This document shows, in pieces, positions 7,892-17,152 of a stretch of 56,852 nucleotides of DNA. The stretch comes from JAXDJJ01 sp034665745 (GTDB taxonomy: Bacteria > Actinomycetota > CADDZG01 > WHSQ01). Location: assembly GCA_034665745.1 (NCBI GenBank), contig JAXDJJ010000021.1, positions 1-56,852 on the forward strand, in the 5' to 3' direction. The notes beneath the pieces were generated by a model that was not told the DNA's origin, did no database searches, and saw nothing but the letters and a program-made list of their open reading frames with translations. Position numbers and translations under genes: made by a program. The stretch's first letter is position 1; each line of letters starts with the position of its first letter.

Positions 7892-10309
7892 ATGCTGTTA
7901 ATCGAGTTAACCATTGTTAGAGTTGTGGCTCCTGTGGCAACGAGAACGAGGACCCGGAAGCCCGCCCCCAAGAGGAGGCGGCCCCCCGCGCGCCGACCGG
8001 CGAGCTCATCCGGCGCGCCCCGGAGACGGCCCCCGGCTCGGAAACCGAAGCGACAGCCGATAGGGGCCCCGCTCCTATCCGGCATCTCATCCACGGTCCG
8101 GTGGACCGCGATCCACATCCGCAACCTTCCTATCGAGGCATGGGGACTGCTGACGATCTTCCTCGGCGCAGTCGCATGGCTCGGGATCTACGCAAGCGGC
8201 GCGGGTCCGGTTGGTGGCGCTATCGATTACACGGGCTCTTTGATCGGTGGGGACCTCGTCGTCCTGACACCCATCGTCTTGATCGCGGCGGGGGCGATGA
8301 TGATCGCTCCGAGCACGCGTGAGCACGTCGCTCGCGCCCTCATCGGTTTCTCTCTATGCAGTCTCGCGATGGCTGGGATGTTGCACCTGGCTCAGGGGAA
8401 CAAGGCTCTTGCAACCCCTATCGAGAAGCTCCAGGAGATCGGCGGCATCGCCGGGGCCCTGGTCGCCAGTCCGTTGTCCGGGCTCGCAGGGGTCTGGGTG
8501 ACCTGGCTCCTCATGGTGGTCCTCTTCGGTGTGGGACTCATGGTCATCACCCGTACGCCTGTTGCGACCGTGTGGGGGTGGACGAAGACGGGAACCTCGA
8601 CCAGTTGGGCGTTCGCCAAGGGTCTGGCAGCAGGCGTCCTCGAAGACGATGACGAGGACAACTACCGAGACGAAGCCGACGACGAAGATGACGATGAGGA
8701 AGACGAAGTCATAGACGTCACTGACGATGCCTACGCGGGCGAATACATCGAGGAAGACGATGACCTTTCCGCGGAGGCACAGGTGCCCCGACTCGTTGCG
8801 GCCCCCGAGAGCCCAACGCAGATGTCGATCCCTGTCGGCAGCGGACGTGTCTACAAACTTCCGCCCATCGAGCTGTTGGGCACCGGCGACACCCGCGAGA
8901 TCTCGGAACGTTCGATCGCTGAAGCGACGAAGGTCCTCGAAACCACGCTCGAGCAGTTCGATGTAGATGCGTCGGTGACCGGCTACACGGCGGGTCCGAC
9001 GGTGACGAGGTTCGAGATCGAGCTTGGGTCCGGCGTGAAGGTCAACCGGGTCCTCTCCCTGAGCAACGAGATCAAGTACGCCATGGCCTCGGGTGAGCTC
9101 CGATTCCTAGCCCCCATCCCGGGCCGGTCGGCCATCGGGGTCGAGGTGCCGAACCGGACCAGGCAGCTCGTGACGCTTGGGGACCTGCTGCGCTCGAAGG
9201 AGGCCAAGAAGGACGTCCACCCCATGGCCGTCGCCCTGGGCCAGGACATCTCGGGCGAGACGGTGATGTCGAAACTCACCGAGATGCCCCACATCCTGAT
9301 CGCAGGAGCCACGAACTCCGGGAAATCGTCGTGCATCAACTCGATGATCACGAGCATCCTCATGCGTGCGACGCCGGACCAGGTACGGATGATTCTGATC
9401 GACCCCAAGCGGGTCGAGCTGACCCACTTCGCAGGGGTCCCTCACCTCCTGACGCCTGTCGTCACGATCCCGAAGAAGGCGGCAAGCGCGTTGAACTGGG
9501 TCGTGCGCGAGATGGAGATGCGTTACGAGACCTTGGCGCGATCTGGAATGCGGAACCTCGAGTTCTACAACGAAGCCGTTGCACGCGGCGGCGTCGTGAA
9601 GCACAACGATGACGATCCCGACCCGCACCACCTTCCTTACATCCTTGTCGTCGTGGACGAGCTATCGGACCTGATGATGGTTGCGCCGCGCGATGTGGAG
9701 TCAGCGATCTGTCGCATCGCGCAGATGGCGCGTGCGGTCGGTATCCACCTCGTGGTCGCGACACAACGCCCGTCGGTCGATGTCGTAACCGGTGTCATCA
9801 AGGCCAACATCCCGTCACGTCTCGCGTTCAGCGTCGCGTCGCAGCAAGACTCGCGCGTGATCCTCGACCAGGGTGGTGCGGACAAACTGATCGGTCACGG
9901 AGACATGCTGTTCCTGCACGCGAACTCTTCTAAGGCTCGGCGTATCCAGGGAGCGTGGGTCAACGAGAAAGAAGTCGCAGCCGTCGTCGCTCATGCCCGC
10001 AGGCAGGGGGAACCCACCTACATCGAGGGTGTCACGGTCGAAGACACCCATGCAAGTCAGGGTGGGGGAGCCGGCGGCAGCGACGAGCTCCTCGAAGAGG
10101 CCTTGCAACTTGTTGTGCGTTCGCAGCTCGGATCGACCTCGATGCTGCAGCGGAAACTGCAGGTTGGTTTTGCTCGCGCTGGTCGTCTGATGGACCTCAT
10201 GGAGCAGCGCGGGGTGGTCGGACCGGGGCAGGGCTCCAAGCCACGCGATGTCCTGATGACGATCGAAGAGCTGGAAGCCAGGGGGGACGACCCCGACTCT
10301 GCCGCCTAA
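7892..10309 (+). CDS. ftsK: FtsK/SpoIIIE DNA translocase
   Basis: FtsK pumps chromosomal DNA through the closing septum. The 805-residue product has a basic, Pro-rich N-terminus and four predicted membrane helices (about residues 80-225). An acidic linker of Asp/Glu runs (DDEDNYRDEADDEDDDEED) follows at about 250-290. The motor domain has Walker A GATNSGKSS near 471-479 and Walker B ILVVVDELSDLM. A winged-helix gamma domain (GSTSMLQRKLQVGFARAGRL) ends the protein. The ATG at 7892 follows GGGGAA closely; a GTG at 7934 is an alternative start. Placement after rnj matches actinobacterial order. Confidence 0.94.
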   Translation: MLLIELTIVRVVAPVATRTRTRKPAPKRRRPPARRPASSSGAPRRRPPARKPKRQPIGAPLLSGISSTVRWTAIHIRNLPIEAWGLLTIFLGAVAWLGIYASGAGPVGGAIDYTGSLIGGDLVVLTPIVLIAAGAMMIAPSTREHVARALIGFSLCSLAMAGMLHLAQGNKALATPIEKLQEIGGIAGALVASPLSGLAGVWVTWLLMVVLFGVGLMVITRTPVATVWGWTKTGTSTSWAFAKGLAAGVLEDDDEDNYRDEADDEDDDEEDEVIDVTDDAYAGEYIEEDDDLSAEAQVPRLVAAPESPTQMSIPVGSGRVYKLPPIELLGTGDTREISERSIAEATKVLETTLEQFDVDASVTGYTAGPTVTRFEIELGSGVKVNRVLSLSNEIKYAMASGELRFLAPIPGRSAIGVEVPNRTRQLVTLGDLLRSKEAKKDVHPMAVALGQDISGETVMSKLTEMPHILIAGATNSGKSSCINSMITSILMRATPDQVRMILIDPKRVELTHFAGVPHLLTPVVTIPKKAASALNWVVREMEMRYETLARSGMRNLEFYNEAVARGGVVKHNDDDPDPHHLPYILVVVDELSDLMMVAPRDVESAICRIAQMARAVGIHLVVATQRPSVDVVTGVIKANIPSRLAFSVASQQDSRVILDQGGADKLIGHGDMLFLHANSSKARRIQGAWVNEKEVAAVVAHARRQGEPTYIEGVTVEDTHASQGGGAGGSDELLEEALQLVVRSQLGSTSMLQRKLQVGFARAGRLMDLMEQRGVVGPGQGSKPRDVLMTIEELEARGDDPDSAA

Positions 10310-10340
10310 AGTTTTCGGACAAGCGAACCGAAACCTCGCA

Positions 10341-10371
10341 TAGGACGTCAATTAGGCATGGCGCCTATAAT
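10341..10371 (+). promoter_or_regulatory. Putative promoter of the RodZ-like gene
   Basis: A consensus -10 hexamer TATAAT is at 10366-10371. The -35 is weak (candidate TAGGAC at 10341-10346). It lies in the 100-base gap after ftsK and about 40 bases upstream of the GTG start at 10410. Confidence 0.45.
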
Positions 10372-10409
10372 CGGCGTCCCGAAAATCGAGGTATTGCAAG
10401 TGGAGCGCC

Positions 10410-11177
10410 GTGACTGAACCCGCCACCCTGGGTGCCTATCTACGAGCGGCCCGGCGCCGTCGCCGAGTCAGCATCGAGAGAGCTGCCGACGACACACGAA
10501 TAAGAGCCGATTTCCTCATGCGGATGGAATCCGATGAGTTCGATTTCCTCGCGCCCGCATACGTCAGAAGCTTCCTCAAGACCTACGCCCGTTTCCTGGG
10601 CATCGAGTCCGGCCCCCTCGTCGAGGAGTTCGACCGCCGGTACGGGATCGCCAAGTTCGAAACGGCTCAGATCGCTGCGCTCGAGAGGCGTGCGAAGCAG
10701 GCCCCCAAACAACGCAGGCTCAACAACTGGGCAACGGCCGCGGCGGTCGCGTCGGTCGTTCTCGTCGGACTTGCTGCGATCGGTCTTGCAACCGGCAAGG
10801 ATGACCGGCCGGGCGACAACGTCGCTGACGTTCAAGACACGCAGGCGCCAAGCGACGACGCGACGCAAGAAGCAGAGTCGACCCCAACTCCCGAACCGGA
10901 AGAGTCTGTCGTCGCGTTGACTGAAGGGATTGAACTCGAAGTGGTTGCTGCGAAAGCAGACTGCTGGCTCGAGATCTACGCGGACGGCGAGCAGCTCTAT
11001 TACAAGACGTTGGCAGCAGGCGACAGTGAACTGTTCCGTGCCGACAAGAAGATGTTCGTTCGTCTCGGTTACCCCGCGGGCGTCGACCTGATCGTGAACG
11101 GTCAGAACATCGGTTCGCCCGGAGGCCAGGACCCCATCGAGCTGACCCTCCCGGACGACGTCGAGTCCTACTTCTAG
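10410..11177 (+). CDS. RodZ-like helix-turn-helix membrane protein
   Basis: The 255-residue protein has an N-terminal HTH domain of the RodZ/HTH_25 type (LGAYLRAARRRRRVSIERAA to about residue 75). It has one membrane helix near 105-127 (TAAAVASVVLVGLAAIGLA), an acidic Pro/Thr linker and an external beta-rich DUF4115-like domain (DCWLEIYADGEQLYYKTLAA). RodZ couples MreB to the cell-wall elongation machinery. In actinobacteria such proteins occur next to ftsK and pgsA, as here. Start is GTG at 10410. Confidence 0.82.
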   Translation: MTEPATLGAYLRAARRRRRVSIERAADDTRIRADFLMRMESDEFDFLAPAYVRSFLKTYARFLGIESGPLVEEFDRRYGIAKFETAQIAALERRAKQAPKQRRLNNWATAAAVASVVLVGLAAIGLATGKDDRPGDNVADVQDTQAPSDDATQEAESTPTPEPEESVVALTEGIELEVVAAKADCWLEIYADGEQLYYKTLAAGDSELFRADKKMFVRLGYPAGVDLIVNGQNIGSPGGQDPIELTLPDDVESYF

Positions 11178-11189
11178 GTCCCGGCAGCG

Positions 11190-12575
11190 ATGTCGAAGGT
11201 AGCGATAGTCACTTTGGGGTGCCCGAAGAACGCCATCGACTCCGAAGGCCTGGGCGGGCTACTGGCCGCAGGCGGCCATGAGGTGACAGAAACCACCGAG
11301 GGGGCCGATGTCGTCGTCGTCAACACCTGTGGGTTCATCGATCCCGCCCGCAGGGAGACGGTCGAAGAGGTACTCGAGTTCGCCGAGCTGAAGCAGTCGG
11401 GGGCCCTCAAGGGTCTCGTGTTGACCGGGTGCCTCGTAGCCCGCTCCGCCGATGAACTCGCCGACTCGCTGCCCGAGGTCGATGCTCTGGTGGACTTCGC
11501 CGCGTACCCACAGGTCTCGGACATCGTCACCAGCGCCGCGGCCGGGACCTTGGACCACAAGGTATGGGGTGATCCCGGTACCCGATTCGATCCGGCGTGG
11601 TGGGACGCTGCCATCGCGGCCGCCCCCCGCATCCGCTTCGGGCGCGCTCCCTGGGCGTACCTGAAGATCGCCGAGGGTTGCGACCGCGGGTGCACATTCT
11701 GCGCGATCCCTTTGATGCGCGGCAAGTTCCGCTCGCGCTCGATGGGCACGATCGAAACGGAAGCTCGACACCTCGCGTCCCATGGCGTCACCGAGCTGTC
11801 TCTAGTTAGCCAAGACTCGGTCCAGTGGGGCCGCGACACGGATGAGGGTTCCTTCGCCGATCTATTGCGACGGCTCGAGAAGGTCGACGGGATCAAACGG
11901 TTGCGATTGATGTACCTCCATCCACAAGGTGTCACCGACGAACTCGTCGACACGATCCTCGGCTCCGACGTCATCACGTCCTACTTCGACCTCTCGTTGC
12001 AACACGTCGCGCCGAGCGTGCTGAAGGCGATGGGCCGGTGGGGGGGCCGCGAGCGTTTCGAGAAGACCATCGGGCGCATCCGCGCTGCCGATCCTCTTGC
12101 GGGGGTGCGCTCGACCTTCATCCTCGGATTCCCTGGCGAGACCGACTCGGATGCGGACGAGGTCGAAAGCTTCGTCACCGACAACGACATCGACTGGATC
12201 GGAACGTTCACATACTCGCGCGAGGAAGGCACCCGGTCGCACGATCTCGACGAGCAGATCCCGGCGGACGTCGCGCGTGAGCGTGCCGAACGCGTGCGTG
12301 TTGCGGCCGAGCAGACGATGGAGCGCCGCGCCGAGTCACTCATCGGAACCTCCTTGGAGGTTCTCGTCGAGCGCTTCGACATCCAAGAGAACTCCTGGAC
12401 CGGTCGTTCGAAGCGAGAAGCCCCTGAGATCGATGGCGAGATCACGTTCTCAACCACGGGCGATCTTTCTGTGGGCAACTACGTGGACGTCACGATCACC
12501 GGAACCGAGGGAACGGATCTCGTAGGTAATGCGGACCGGCTCACCGGTCCTGTTGCTAAGCCGGTGTCGGCGTAG
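11190..12575 (+). CDS. rimO: Ribosomal protein uS12 methylthiotransferase RimO
   Basis: RimO adds a methylthio group to an Asp of ribosomal protein S12 using radical SAM chemistry. The N-terminal MTTase domain opens with VTLGCPKNAIDSEG. The radical-SAM cluster motif is C164-xxx-C168-xx-C171 (CDRGCTFCAIP), and a TRAM domain lies at the C-terminus (SLEVLVERF to GTDLVG). CPKN and IPLMRG identify RimO rather than MiaB. The last 16 or so codons and the stop codon are provided by a dispersed 71-base repeat, giving a tail (TGPVAKPVSA) beyond the TRAM domain. Confidence 0.94.
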   Translation: MSKVAIVTLGCPKNAIDSEGLGGLLAAGGHEVTETTEGADVVVVNTCGFIDPARRETVEEVLEFAELKQSGALKGLVLTGCLVARSADELADSLPEVDALVDFAAYPQVSDIVTSAAAGTLDHKVWGDPGTRFDPAWWDAAIAAAPRIRFGRAPWAYLKIAEGCDRGCTFCAIPLMRGKFRSRSMGTIETEARHLASHGVTELSLVSQDSVQWGRDTDEGSFADLLRRLEKVDGIKRLRLMYLHPQGVTDELVDTILGSDVITSYFDLSLQHVAPSVLKAMGRWGGRERFEKTIGRIRAADPLAGVRSTFILGFPGETDSDADEVESFVTDNDIDWIGTFTYSREEGTRSHDLDEQIPADVARERAERVRVAAEQTMERRAESLIGTSLEVLVERFDIQENSWTGRSKREAPEIDGEITFSTTGDLSVGNYVDVTITGTEGTDLVGNADRLTGPVAKPVSA

Positions 12576-12596
12576 CCGACACGTGGCTTAGTAACC
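12526..12596 (+). repeat. Two-hairpin dispersed repeat, copy 1
   Basis: This 71-base element matches 22150-22221 at 67 of 72 aligned positions. Hairpin 1 is GGACCGG (12533-12539) with CCGGTCC (12544-12550). Hairpin 2 has an outer stem GTTGCTAAGCC (12552-12562) with GGCTTAGTAAC (12585-12595) and an inner stem GTGTCGGC (12564-12571) with GCCGACAC (12575-12582). The loop GTA contains the start of the rimO TAG stop. No T-run follows. The outer-stem pair C61-G86 (last digits of coordinates) is A-T in copy 2. Confidence 0.85.
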
Positions 12597-12603
12597 TGCG
12601 GGG

Positions 12604-13131
12604 GTGAATCTCCCTAACTGGATATCCGTCGCGCGCGTTGCGATGGTTCCCTTCTTCTTGCTATTCGCCTACAACGATTCCACCTCCGCCCGGGTCATTG
12701 CATTCGCACTCTTTCTTATTGCCTCTCTCTCGGACATCCTGGATGGGTACCTCGCTCGCAAGAGCGGTCAGATAACGAGACTCGGCCAGTTCCTCGACCC
12801 CACGGCCGACAAGCTCCTCGTCGGGGCGGCCCTCGTTGTGCTCGTGATGGAGCGACGTTTCCCGCTGTGGGCCGCCATCGTCCTTGGGGTCCGCGAGGTC
12901 CTGGTGCAGATCCTCCGCACCCGGATCGTGAACTCGGGAGGCACCTTGCCGGCGTCGACGACGGCCAAAGCGAAGACCGTGTTGCAGATCTGGCTGGTCA
13001 GCTGGTGGCTGCTCCCATGGAACGGCATCAACGTGGTTCACGGGGTCCTGCTGGGCCTTGCCCTCGTGGTTTCGGTCATCTCGGGGACGGAGTACTTCAC
13101 GACCGCTCGGCGGGTAAGAACGGTCGCATGA
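12604..13131 (+). CDS. pgsA: CDP-diacylglycerol--glycerol-3-phosphate 3-phosphatidyltransferase-like protein
   Basis: This 175-residue integral membrane enzyme carries the CDP-alcohol phosphotransferase signature DILDGYLARKSGQ-ITRLGQFLDPTADK (D-G-x2-A-R-x8-G-x3-D-x3-D) near residues 42-68. It has several hydrophobic helices around the motif. It most likely makes phosphatidylglycerol phosphate. The start is GTG, 8 bases after the rimO-associated repeat. Its TGA stop overlaps the cinA ATG (ATGA), a pairing (pgsA-cinA) common in actinobacteria and firmicutes. Confidence 0.92.
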   Translation: MNLPNWISVARVAMVPFFLLFAYNDSTSARVIAFALFLIASLSDILDGYLARKSGQITRLGQFLDPTADKLLVGAALVVLVMERRFPLWAAIVLGVREVLVQILRTRIVNSGGTLPASTTAKAKTVLQIWLVSWWLLPWNGINVVHGVLLGLALVVSVISGTEYFTTARRVRTVA

Positions 13132-14360
13132 ACGCAGAGATCGTCGGGGTCGGTACCGAGCTCCTTCTCGGCCAGATCGCCAACACGAACGCTCAGCGCA
13201 TCTCGCAAGCCCTCGCAACGATCGGCGTGGACGTTTTCCGCCACGTCGTCGTGGGCGACAACCTGGCTCGGGTTGCCGAGACCATCAAGACGGCCGCCGA
13301 TCGCTCGGATGTAGTCATCATCACGGGTGGCCTAGGTCCCACGCCAGACGACCTCACCCGCGAGGGGGTGGCGGAGGCGTTCGGCATCGGCCTGCGGCGT
13401 GATCCAGATCTCGAGCGACAAGTCACCGAGATCTTCTCGAAGATCCGCCGCAACATGCCCTCGGAGAACCTCAAGCAAGCAGATCTTCCCGAGGGGGCAA
13501 CCGCGATCCCCCCTGAGGGCACCGCCCCAGGCTTCCAGCTCGAGGTTGACGGCTGCATCCTGTTCGCGGTTCCCGGGGTCCCGTGGGAGATGGAAGCGAT
13601 GTTGACCAAGACGATCCTTCCTCTTCTTGCAGCACGTTCGGGGGCCGGCGTCATCGCTAGCCGCGAGATCCTGGTGGTCGGGGTCGGCGAGTCGCATACA
13701 CATCAGAAGATCGCCGATATCGTCGAAGCACAATCCAACCCAACGGTCGCCTACCTCGCCGGTGCCGGCCTCGTGCGTGTGCGGATCAGCGCGAAGGCAT
13801 CGACGGAGTCGGAGGCCCTGGCCTTGATCACTCCGGTCGAAGACGAGGTGCGCGGCCGTCTCGGCATCGACGCGTTGCCGGGTGCCTACGGCACCGTCGC
13901 GGCAACGCTGGCAGAGATGTTGCGTGACAAAGGAGCAACGGTCGGCGCGGCCGAGTCTCTGACAGGTGGCCTGATCGGTTCGGAACTGACCTCGGCGGGC
14001 GGCGCGAGTGACTTCTTCGCCGGGTCGTTGGTCTGTTACACGAACGAGGCGAAGCGCGATGTCGCCGGTGTGCCCGAAGCGATCCTTCAAGGTCCAGGCG
14101 CGGTCAGCGAAGAGGCTGCAGCGGCACTGGCCCAAGGGGCGGCCCATCGTCTCGGCGCAGACCTTGGCGTCAGTGCGACAGGTGTCGCCGGTCCGGCGGA
14201 GCAAGACGGAAAGCCGGTCGGGACCATCTATGTCGGCGCGACCTTCGGGGGCCGGACCGAGGTGCGTCACGTGAAGGGTTACGGGGACAGGGACAACATC
14301 CGTCGCTGTGCGGTGAATGCCGCGTTGGACCTCGGTCGCAGGCTCGTTCAAGCGGAGTGA
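13128..14360 (+). CDS. cinA: CinA family protein (nicotinamide-nucleotide amidase)
   Basis: The 410-residue protein has an N-terminal MoCF-like domain (MNAEIVGVGTELLLGQIANT; GGLGPTPDDLTRE) implicated in ADP-ribose pyrophosphatase activity. Its C-terminal CinA domain (AESLTGGLIGSELTSAGGAS) deamidates nicotinamide mononucleotide in pyridine nucleotide salvage. I chose the ATG at 13128 because it begins the conserved N-terminus and overlaps the pgsA stop; the open frame extends upstream to 12867 only as an antiphase reading through pgsA. Its stop overlaps the next gene. Confidence 0.94.
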   Translation: MNAEIVGVGTELLLGQIANTNAQRISQALATIGVDVFRHVVVGDNLARVAETIKTAADRSDVVIITGGLGPTPDDLTREGVAEAFGIGLRRDPDLERQVTEIFSKIRRNMPSENLKQADLPEGATAIPPEGTAPGFQLEVDGCILFAVPGVPWEMEAMLTKTILPLLAARSGAGVIASREILVVGVGESHTHQKIADIVEAQSNPTVAYLAGAGLVRVRISAKASTESEALALITPVEDEVRGRLGIDALPGAYGTVAATLAEMLRDKGATVGAAESLTGGLIGSELTSAGGASDFFAGSLVCYTNEAKRDVAGVPEAILQGPGAVSEEAAAALAQGAAHRLGADLGVSATGVAGPAEQDGKPVGTIYVGATFGGRTEVRHVKGYGDRDNIRRCAVNAALDLGRRLVQAE

Positions 14361-14929
14361 GTACCGAGCGCATCCGACTGTTCGTCGCCGCGACCATCCC
14401 CGACGATCGGTTGCGCTTGCTCGATGCCCTCGTTGACCCGTTGCGCACGAAGCTCGTCAACGCGCGGTGGACCGCGGTTGATAACCAACATCTAACGCTG
14501 AAGTTCCTCGGCAGCACGCCGGTAGATCGGCTCGACGCGGTTATCCAAACAACGACGATGGTCGCGCACGGACATCCGAGAGCCGAGCTTCGCTTCACGG
14601 AGCTCGGTGCCTTCCCGTCGCAGTCTCGTATCCGCGTTCTATGGATGGGTGTCGACGATCCCGCCGAAGCTCTCAGCACGATCGCAAGAGACCTCGACCG
14701 CGCCTTCGAACCGCTTGGCTTTCCCTCGGAAGGCCGCCCCTATACGCCGCACCTGACCTTGGCCCGGTTCAAGCTGCCGGTTCCACTAAAGAGCGGTTTC
14801 CCTGTTGTCGACACGACCGGTATCGATCCCTTCTCGGTTGACGAGCTCACCTTGTTCCGTAGCTACCTGTCCCCGAAAAGGGCGCGCTACGAGGTCCTTC
14901 AGACGTTCCCATTAGTCTCGCCAGGATGA
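14357..14929 (+). CDS. thpR: RNA 2',3'-cyclic phosphodiesterase (2H family)
   Basis: The 190-residue protein has the two H-x-T/S-x motifs of the 2H phosphoesterase family: HLTLKFLG near residues 45-52 and HLTLARFK near 131-138. It opens with RIRLFVAATIPDD, typical of LigT/ThpR. It hydrolyses 2',3'-cyclic phosphate RNA ends or ligates 2'-5' in reverse. The GTG start overlaps the cinA TGA stop (GTGA). It is followed with a four-base overlap by a membrane protein gene. Confidence 0.9.
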   Translation: MSTERIRLFVAATIPDDRLRLLDALVDPLRTKLVNARWTAVDNQHLTLKFLGSTPVDRLDAVIQTTTMVAHGHPRAELRFTELGAFPSQSRIRVLWMGVDDPAEALSTIARDLDRAFEPLGFPSEGRPYTPHLTLARFKLPVPLKSGFPVVDTTGIDPFSVDELTLFRSYLSPKRARYEVLQTFPLVSPG

Positions 14930-16221
14930 TCGAACTCGCCCACGGAGTAGGTCGCGTCTACGAGTCGCCGTTGCCGGTGTGGCTGTATGGCGTAGGAGCG
15001 GCGGTGACGGTTCTCTTGTCGTTCGTGCTGCGCGCGGTGGTCACCTCCGGCCCGAAGGATCGGTCGCCGAAGGTGGTGCTGGGGGAGCGGGGGACAGCGA
15101 TCCTCATAAAGGTCTTGCGCGTCGTTTCGTGCGTCGTCCTGGCGCTGATGGTCCTCGCCGGCATCATCGTGCGCAACAGAGGACTGAGCCTCGCTCCGTT
15201 GCTCTTCTGGATCGTTCTGATCGTGGGTACCGCAGCGGTCTCCGCGGTGGTTGCCGGTGTGTGGCCCGTGGCGAACCCGTGGATCGCGCTCGAGCGCTTC
15301 TATCGGTTCGAGGAACCCGAACCGAGCGGGGCGCCACCATGGTGGCTCGGCCCCCTCCACTTGTACGGACTGTTCTGGTTCGAGCTCGTCTCGGGCGTCG
15401 GGTTCGAAGCGGTAGCGATAGTTACCGTTCTGGTCGGCTACACGCTGTTCTCGTTCACGTTCCGAGCCAGGTGGGGGGCCGCGTGGGCGGAAACGGACCC
15501 TTTGTCCATCTTGTTCGGGTTCGCCGGGGACTGTGCGCCGCTAGAGCTCGCCGACGGACTCCGTTATCGGGGGTGGCTCACGGGGCTCGATCGGCGCGAA
15601 CCCATCTCTCAAGGGCTGTTTGCATGCGTTTTCATCCTGTTAGGCGCGACGACTCTCGACAACGTTCGCGAGACCGTTGGATGGAGCGAGTTCCTGAAGT
15701 CCGCGCGCGTCGACGCACTATCGCCCGCGATAGTGGATTCCTTGGCCCTCGCCGCGTTCGCGGGCCTCTTCTTGCTCCCGTACGCGTTCGCGATGTTGGT
15801 CACCGCGCGGTCGATACCCGCTACAGGGTCGGTTCGCGCGGCGATGCGCCTTTTCGCGTGGAGCCTGATACCGATCGGCGTTGCGTACCTTGTCGCCCAC
15901 AACGCACCGCTGCTCATGACGAATGGTCCCCGGCTACTCGCGTACCTCTCCGATCCCTTCGAGAAGGGATGGAACATCTTCGGCACCGCGACGTGGTTCG
16001 AGACCTACGTCCCGTCACCCGCGCTCGTGTGGTTCATCGAGATGTTCCTGATCATCGGTGGCCACGTGCTCGGGGTCTTGACCGCGCATCGCATAGCAGC
16101 ACGTATGGCAGGCACGCACGGCGCGGCCGTGAAGAGTCAGATCGCCTTGACCGCGCTGATGAGCCTCTTCACGATCACGACGCTGATACTCCTAGGCCAA
16201 CCCCTGGTAGCAGCCGCGTAA
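14926..16221 (+). CDS. Polytopic membrane protein of unknown function
   Basis: This 431-residue protein has roughly ten hydrophobic helices spread over its length, and conserved-looking stretches such as HGVGRVYESPLPVWLY, WPVANPWIALERFYRF and WWLGPLHLYGLFWFEL. It resembles, from memory, actinobacterial membrane proteins that databases sometimes label fenitrothion hydrolase; that label is not a proven function. The ATG start overlaps the thpR stop by four bases, which indicates co-translation with cinA and thpR. No catalytic motif can be assigned. Confidence 0.7.
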   Translation: MIELAHGVGRVYESPLPVWLYGVGAAVTVLLSFVLRAVVTSGPKDRSPKVVLGERGTAILIKVLRVVSCVVLALMVLAGIIVRNRGLSLAPLLFWIVLIVGTAAVSAVVAGVWPVANPWIALERFYRFEEPEPSGAPPWWLGPLHLYGLFWFELVSGVGFEAVAIVTVLVGYTLFSFTFRARWGAAWAETDPLSILFGFAGDCAPLELADGLRYRGWLTGLDRREPISQGLFACVFILLGATTLDNVRETVGWSEFLKSARVDALSPAIVDSLALAAFAGLFLLPYAFAMLVTARSIPATGSVRAAMRLFAWSLIPIGVAYLVAHNAPLLMTNGPRLLAYLSDPFEKGWNIFGTATWFETYVPSPALVWFIEMFLIIGGHVLGVLTAHRIAARMAGTHGAAVKSQIALTALMSLFTITTLILLGQPLVAAA

Positions 16222-16316
16222 GTCGCATTCAGTACCGTTTCTAGGTACCTGTGTGCTACTTACGCGGCCATAAAGCGCTGTAACTCTCGAAAAGCGGTCG
16301 TTCTGGCGCTTTACTG

Positions 16317-16955
16317 CTACGGGTTGCACTCCACGAGGGTGTCCTCGTCTGGGCCGGGCCCTTGGCACTTGTCGCTGCCGGACCCCCCATTGAGCGAATC
16401 CACTCTCGAGTCCTTGGACGGGCCCCGCAAGGTGTCGGAGCCGGGATCGCCGTTCAGGATGTCGGTGCCACGGCGGCCTCTGAGGATGTCGTCGCCAACG
16501 CCGCCGTTGAGGGTGTCGTTATTGCGACGCCCGTTCAACTCGTCATTGCCGGCGCTACCGGTGATGGTGTCTGCACCACGGCCCCCGCTGAGGTTGTCGT
16601 TGCCGGCACTGCCGGTCATCGTGTCGCGGCCCAAGTCGCCGGTCATGACATCGTTGCCGGGCCCCGCGGTCATGGTGTCGTTGCCACGGCCCCCGCTGAT
16701 GTTGTCTTTGAACGAGGTGCCGGTGATCGTGTCGTTACCGCCCCGGCCCTTGATCACCTTGCCGGGCTCCGCCCCACCGCAATCGATGGTGTCGTTGTCG
16801 GTAGTACCGGTCACGGTAGTGGCCGTCTGGGTAACGCCGGGGCCGACAACACAGTCGGTGGCCGCGTACGCCGCGGGGACGGTTAAGCCCATCGCGAGGA
16901 TGACGATTAGTGCGGGAGCGAGGATCCGCCCATAGGTCCGGTGGGTCTTGCGCAT
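16317..16955 (-). CDS. Secreted RTX-type calcium-binding repeat protein
   Basis: The 212-residue product has an N-terminal signal peptide (about residues 1-31, ending AAYAA) and about ten nonapeptide repeats such as GGRGNDTMT, GGRGADTIT and GGVGDDILR that match the RTX consensus GGxGxDxUx. Such repeats form a parallel beta-roll that binds calcium outside the cell. There is no enzymatic domain, so it is probably a short surface or matrix protein. Two Cys (near residues 35 and 58) and two near the C-terminus could form disulfides. It converges on the preceding membrane protein gene. Confidence 0.88.
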   Translation of the reverse strand: MRKTHRTYGRILAPALIVILAMGLTVPAAYAATDCVVGPGVTQTATTVTGTTDNDTIDCGGAEPGKVIKGRGGNDTITGTSFKDNISGGRGNDTMTAGPGNDVMTGDLGRDTMTGSAGNDNLSGGRGADTITGSAGNDELNGRRNNDTLNGGVGDDILRGRRGTDILNGDPGSDTLRGPSKDSRVDSLNGGSGSDKCQGPGPDEDTLVECNP

Positions 16956-17136
16956 AGATCCTTCTCCTGCCTGGAGTACCCCTGATTTGGAGCAAACTCC
17001 TCAAATCAGAGTGAACCCTCTCAAGCCACTAATAACAATGGCCTCCTGTGCCTAGCTTCGGCTTCTTGACCTCTTTCGGGCCTAGAATCACAATCAGGTA
17101 GTTACTGGCTGGTGATTCCTGTGGAAATCCTAGCTA

Positions 17137-17152
17137 TCGAACGTGTGTTCGA
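17137..17152. promoter_or_regulatory. LexA box (SOS operator) of recA
   Basis: TCGAACGTGTGTTCGA is a perfect actinobacterial/Gram-positive SOS box (TCGAAC-N4-GTTCGA). It lies 80 bases upstream of the recA start, and the same motif class occurs four times upstream of lexA in this window. LexA repression of recA follows. Confidence 0.93.

Noticed and set aside
12867..13127. Upstream extension of cinA within pgsA
   Set aside because: The conserved CinA start MNAEIVGVGTE begins at 13128 and overlaps the pgsA stop, which is a normal coupling.
14979..16244. 421-codon alternative frame in the membrane protein gene
   Set aside because: Its Arg-rich, low-complexity translation is typical of a shadow; the other frame has clear membrane helices and a coupled start.
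16261..16312. AAAGCGC/GCGCTTT inverted repeat after the polytopic membrane protein
   Set aside because: The arms are 7 bases and the loop is long with no T-run, so a terminator is not convincing.
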